A program made the translations under genes and the position numbers. Positions 4,973 through 5,439 of a DNA stretch of 5,439 nt are shown one piece after another (position 1 is the stretch's first letter; each line of letters starts with the position of its first letter). The stretch comes from Gammaproteobacteria bacterium. Its GTDB lineage: Bacteria > Pseudomonadota > Gammaproteobacteria > SZUA-229. The stretch lies in contig DRLE01000027.1 of NCBI GenBank assembly GCA_011051475.1, forward strand, positions 1 through 5,439, written 5' to 3'. The notes beneath the pieces were generated by a model that was not told the origin of the DNA, searched no databases, and saw nothing but the letters and a program-made list of their open reading frames with translations.

Positions 4973-5439
4973 ATGCCAGGCGCAGCGGACACGCCCTTGC
5001 AGCGCTTTTACCGCTACCTGCAATCCGAGCGCGCCTATTCTCCGCACACGGTCGCGGCCTACCGCCGCGACATCAATCATTTTCTGCAATGCCATGCGGG
5101 CGAGCGCGCTGAAAGCGATATATGCTGGCAGGCTGTCACCCAGGCCGATGTGCGTAACTGCGTGGCGCGCCTGCACCGCCAGGGCCTGTCGGGCAAAAGT
5201 CTGCAGCGCTGGCTGTCATCCATGCGCCATCTGTTCCGGTATCTTTGCCGCCATCACGGTCTGAAACAGAACCCCGTCATCGGTATTTCCGCGCCGAAGT
5301 CGGCAAAGCGCCTGCCCAAAACCCTGAATGTCGACGAGATAAACCAGCTGCTGCAAAGCCATGATTCGGACGATGCGCTGCAGCAGCGCGACAATGCCAT
5401 GCTGGAACTGGTGTATGGCTGCGGCCTGCGCCTGTCGGA
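4973..5439 (+). CDS. xerC: Tyrosine recombinase XerC, N-terminal part (cut by window edge)
   Basis: An ATG at 4973 opens a frame of 155 complete codons running off the right end; a whole XerC has about 300 residues. The N-terminal SAM-like core-binding domain is present: LQRFYRYLQSERAYSPHTVAAYRRDI (about residues 9-34), then GLSGKSLQRWLSSMRHLFRYL (71-91), NPVIGISAPK (100-109) and LPKTLNVDEINQLL (114-127). The frame ends in YGCGLRLS, where Arg153 is the first catalytic arginine (GLRxSE motif). The Lys, His, Arg and nucleophilic Tyr lie beyond the window. XerC with XerD resolves chromosome dimers at dif during division at the FtsK septum. XerC rather than XerD is chosen from the dapF-DUF484-xerC order. 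The ribosome-binding site is weak (GAGACG, six bases upstream), so coupling to the preceding gene, which ends 10 bases earlier, is likely. Confidence 0.95.
   Translation, partial: MPGAADTPLQRFYRYLQSERAYSPHTVAAYRRDINHFLQCHAGERAESDICWQAVTQADVRNCVARLHRQGLSGKSLQRWLSSMRHLFRYLCRHHGLKQNPVIGISAPKSAKRLPKTLNVDEINQLLQSHDSDDALQQRDNAMLELVYGCGLRLS

Overview
The window looks like a stretch of a gammaproteobacterial chromosome. The main reason is the gene order lptM-lysA-dapF-DUF484-xerC on the plus strand, a core arrangement in Pseudomonas and relatives (E. coli keeps the related lptM/yifL-dapF-yigA-xerC order without lysA). Coding regions are moderately GC-rich, with a more AT-rich gap in the left half. 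I cannot name the genus from sequence alone.

Left part, minus strand (1-734): a single-domain Hpt phosphotransfer protein, cut by the window edge, lies downstream of a 118-residue protein of unknown function. They are 37 bases apart and probably co-transcribed. Next comes a 321-base gap without a gene (735-1055). Much of it (about 817-1013) looks like a small non-autonomous insertion or dispersed repeat: imperfect 13-base terminal inverted repeats, a further internal inverted repeat, and a 4-base direct repeat TAAG immediately outside both ends. Then, still on the minus strand, comes an alpha/beta-hydrolase of the carboxylesterase/phospholipase family with a complete Ser-Asp-His triad.

Right part, plus strand (about 1799-5439): a divergent promoter region separates the esterase from lptM (small outer-membrane lipoprotein), lysA (last step of lysine synthesis), dapF (meso-diaminopimelate formation), a DUF484 protein and the first half of xerC (tyrosine recombinase). 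LysA and DapF are consecutive enzymes: DapF makes meso-DAP for peptidoglycan and LysA converts it to lysine. LptM assists the LPS-export machinery of the outer membrane. XerC, together with XerD, resolves chromosome dimers at dif. The set therefore combines cell-envelope supply with chromosome segregation.

Most of the window is ordinary core genome. The points worth a second look are the candidate MITE, a possible leaderless dapF transcript, the atypical lipobox and uncertain start of lptM, a perfect TATAAT overlapping the dapF stop codon, and the unknown protein paired with the Hpt protein. I saw no new defence system, CRISPR array, RNA gene or complete mobile element.
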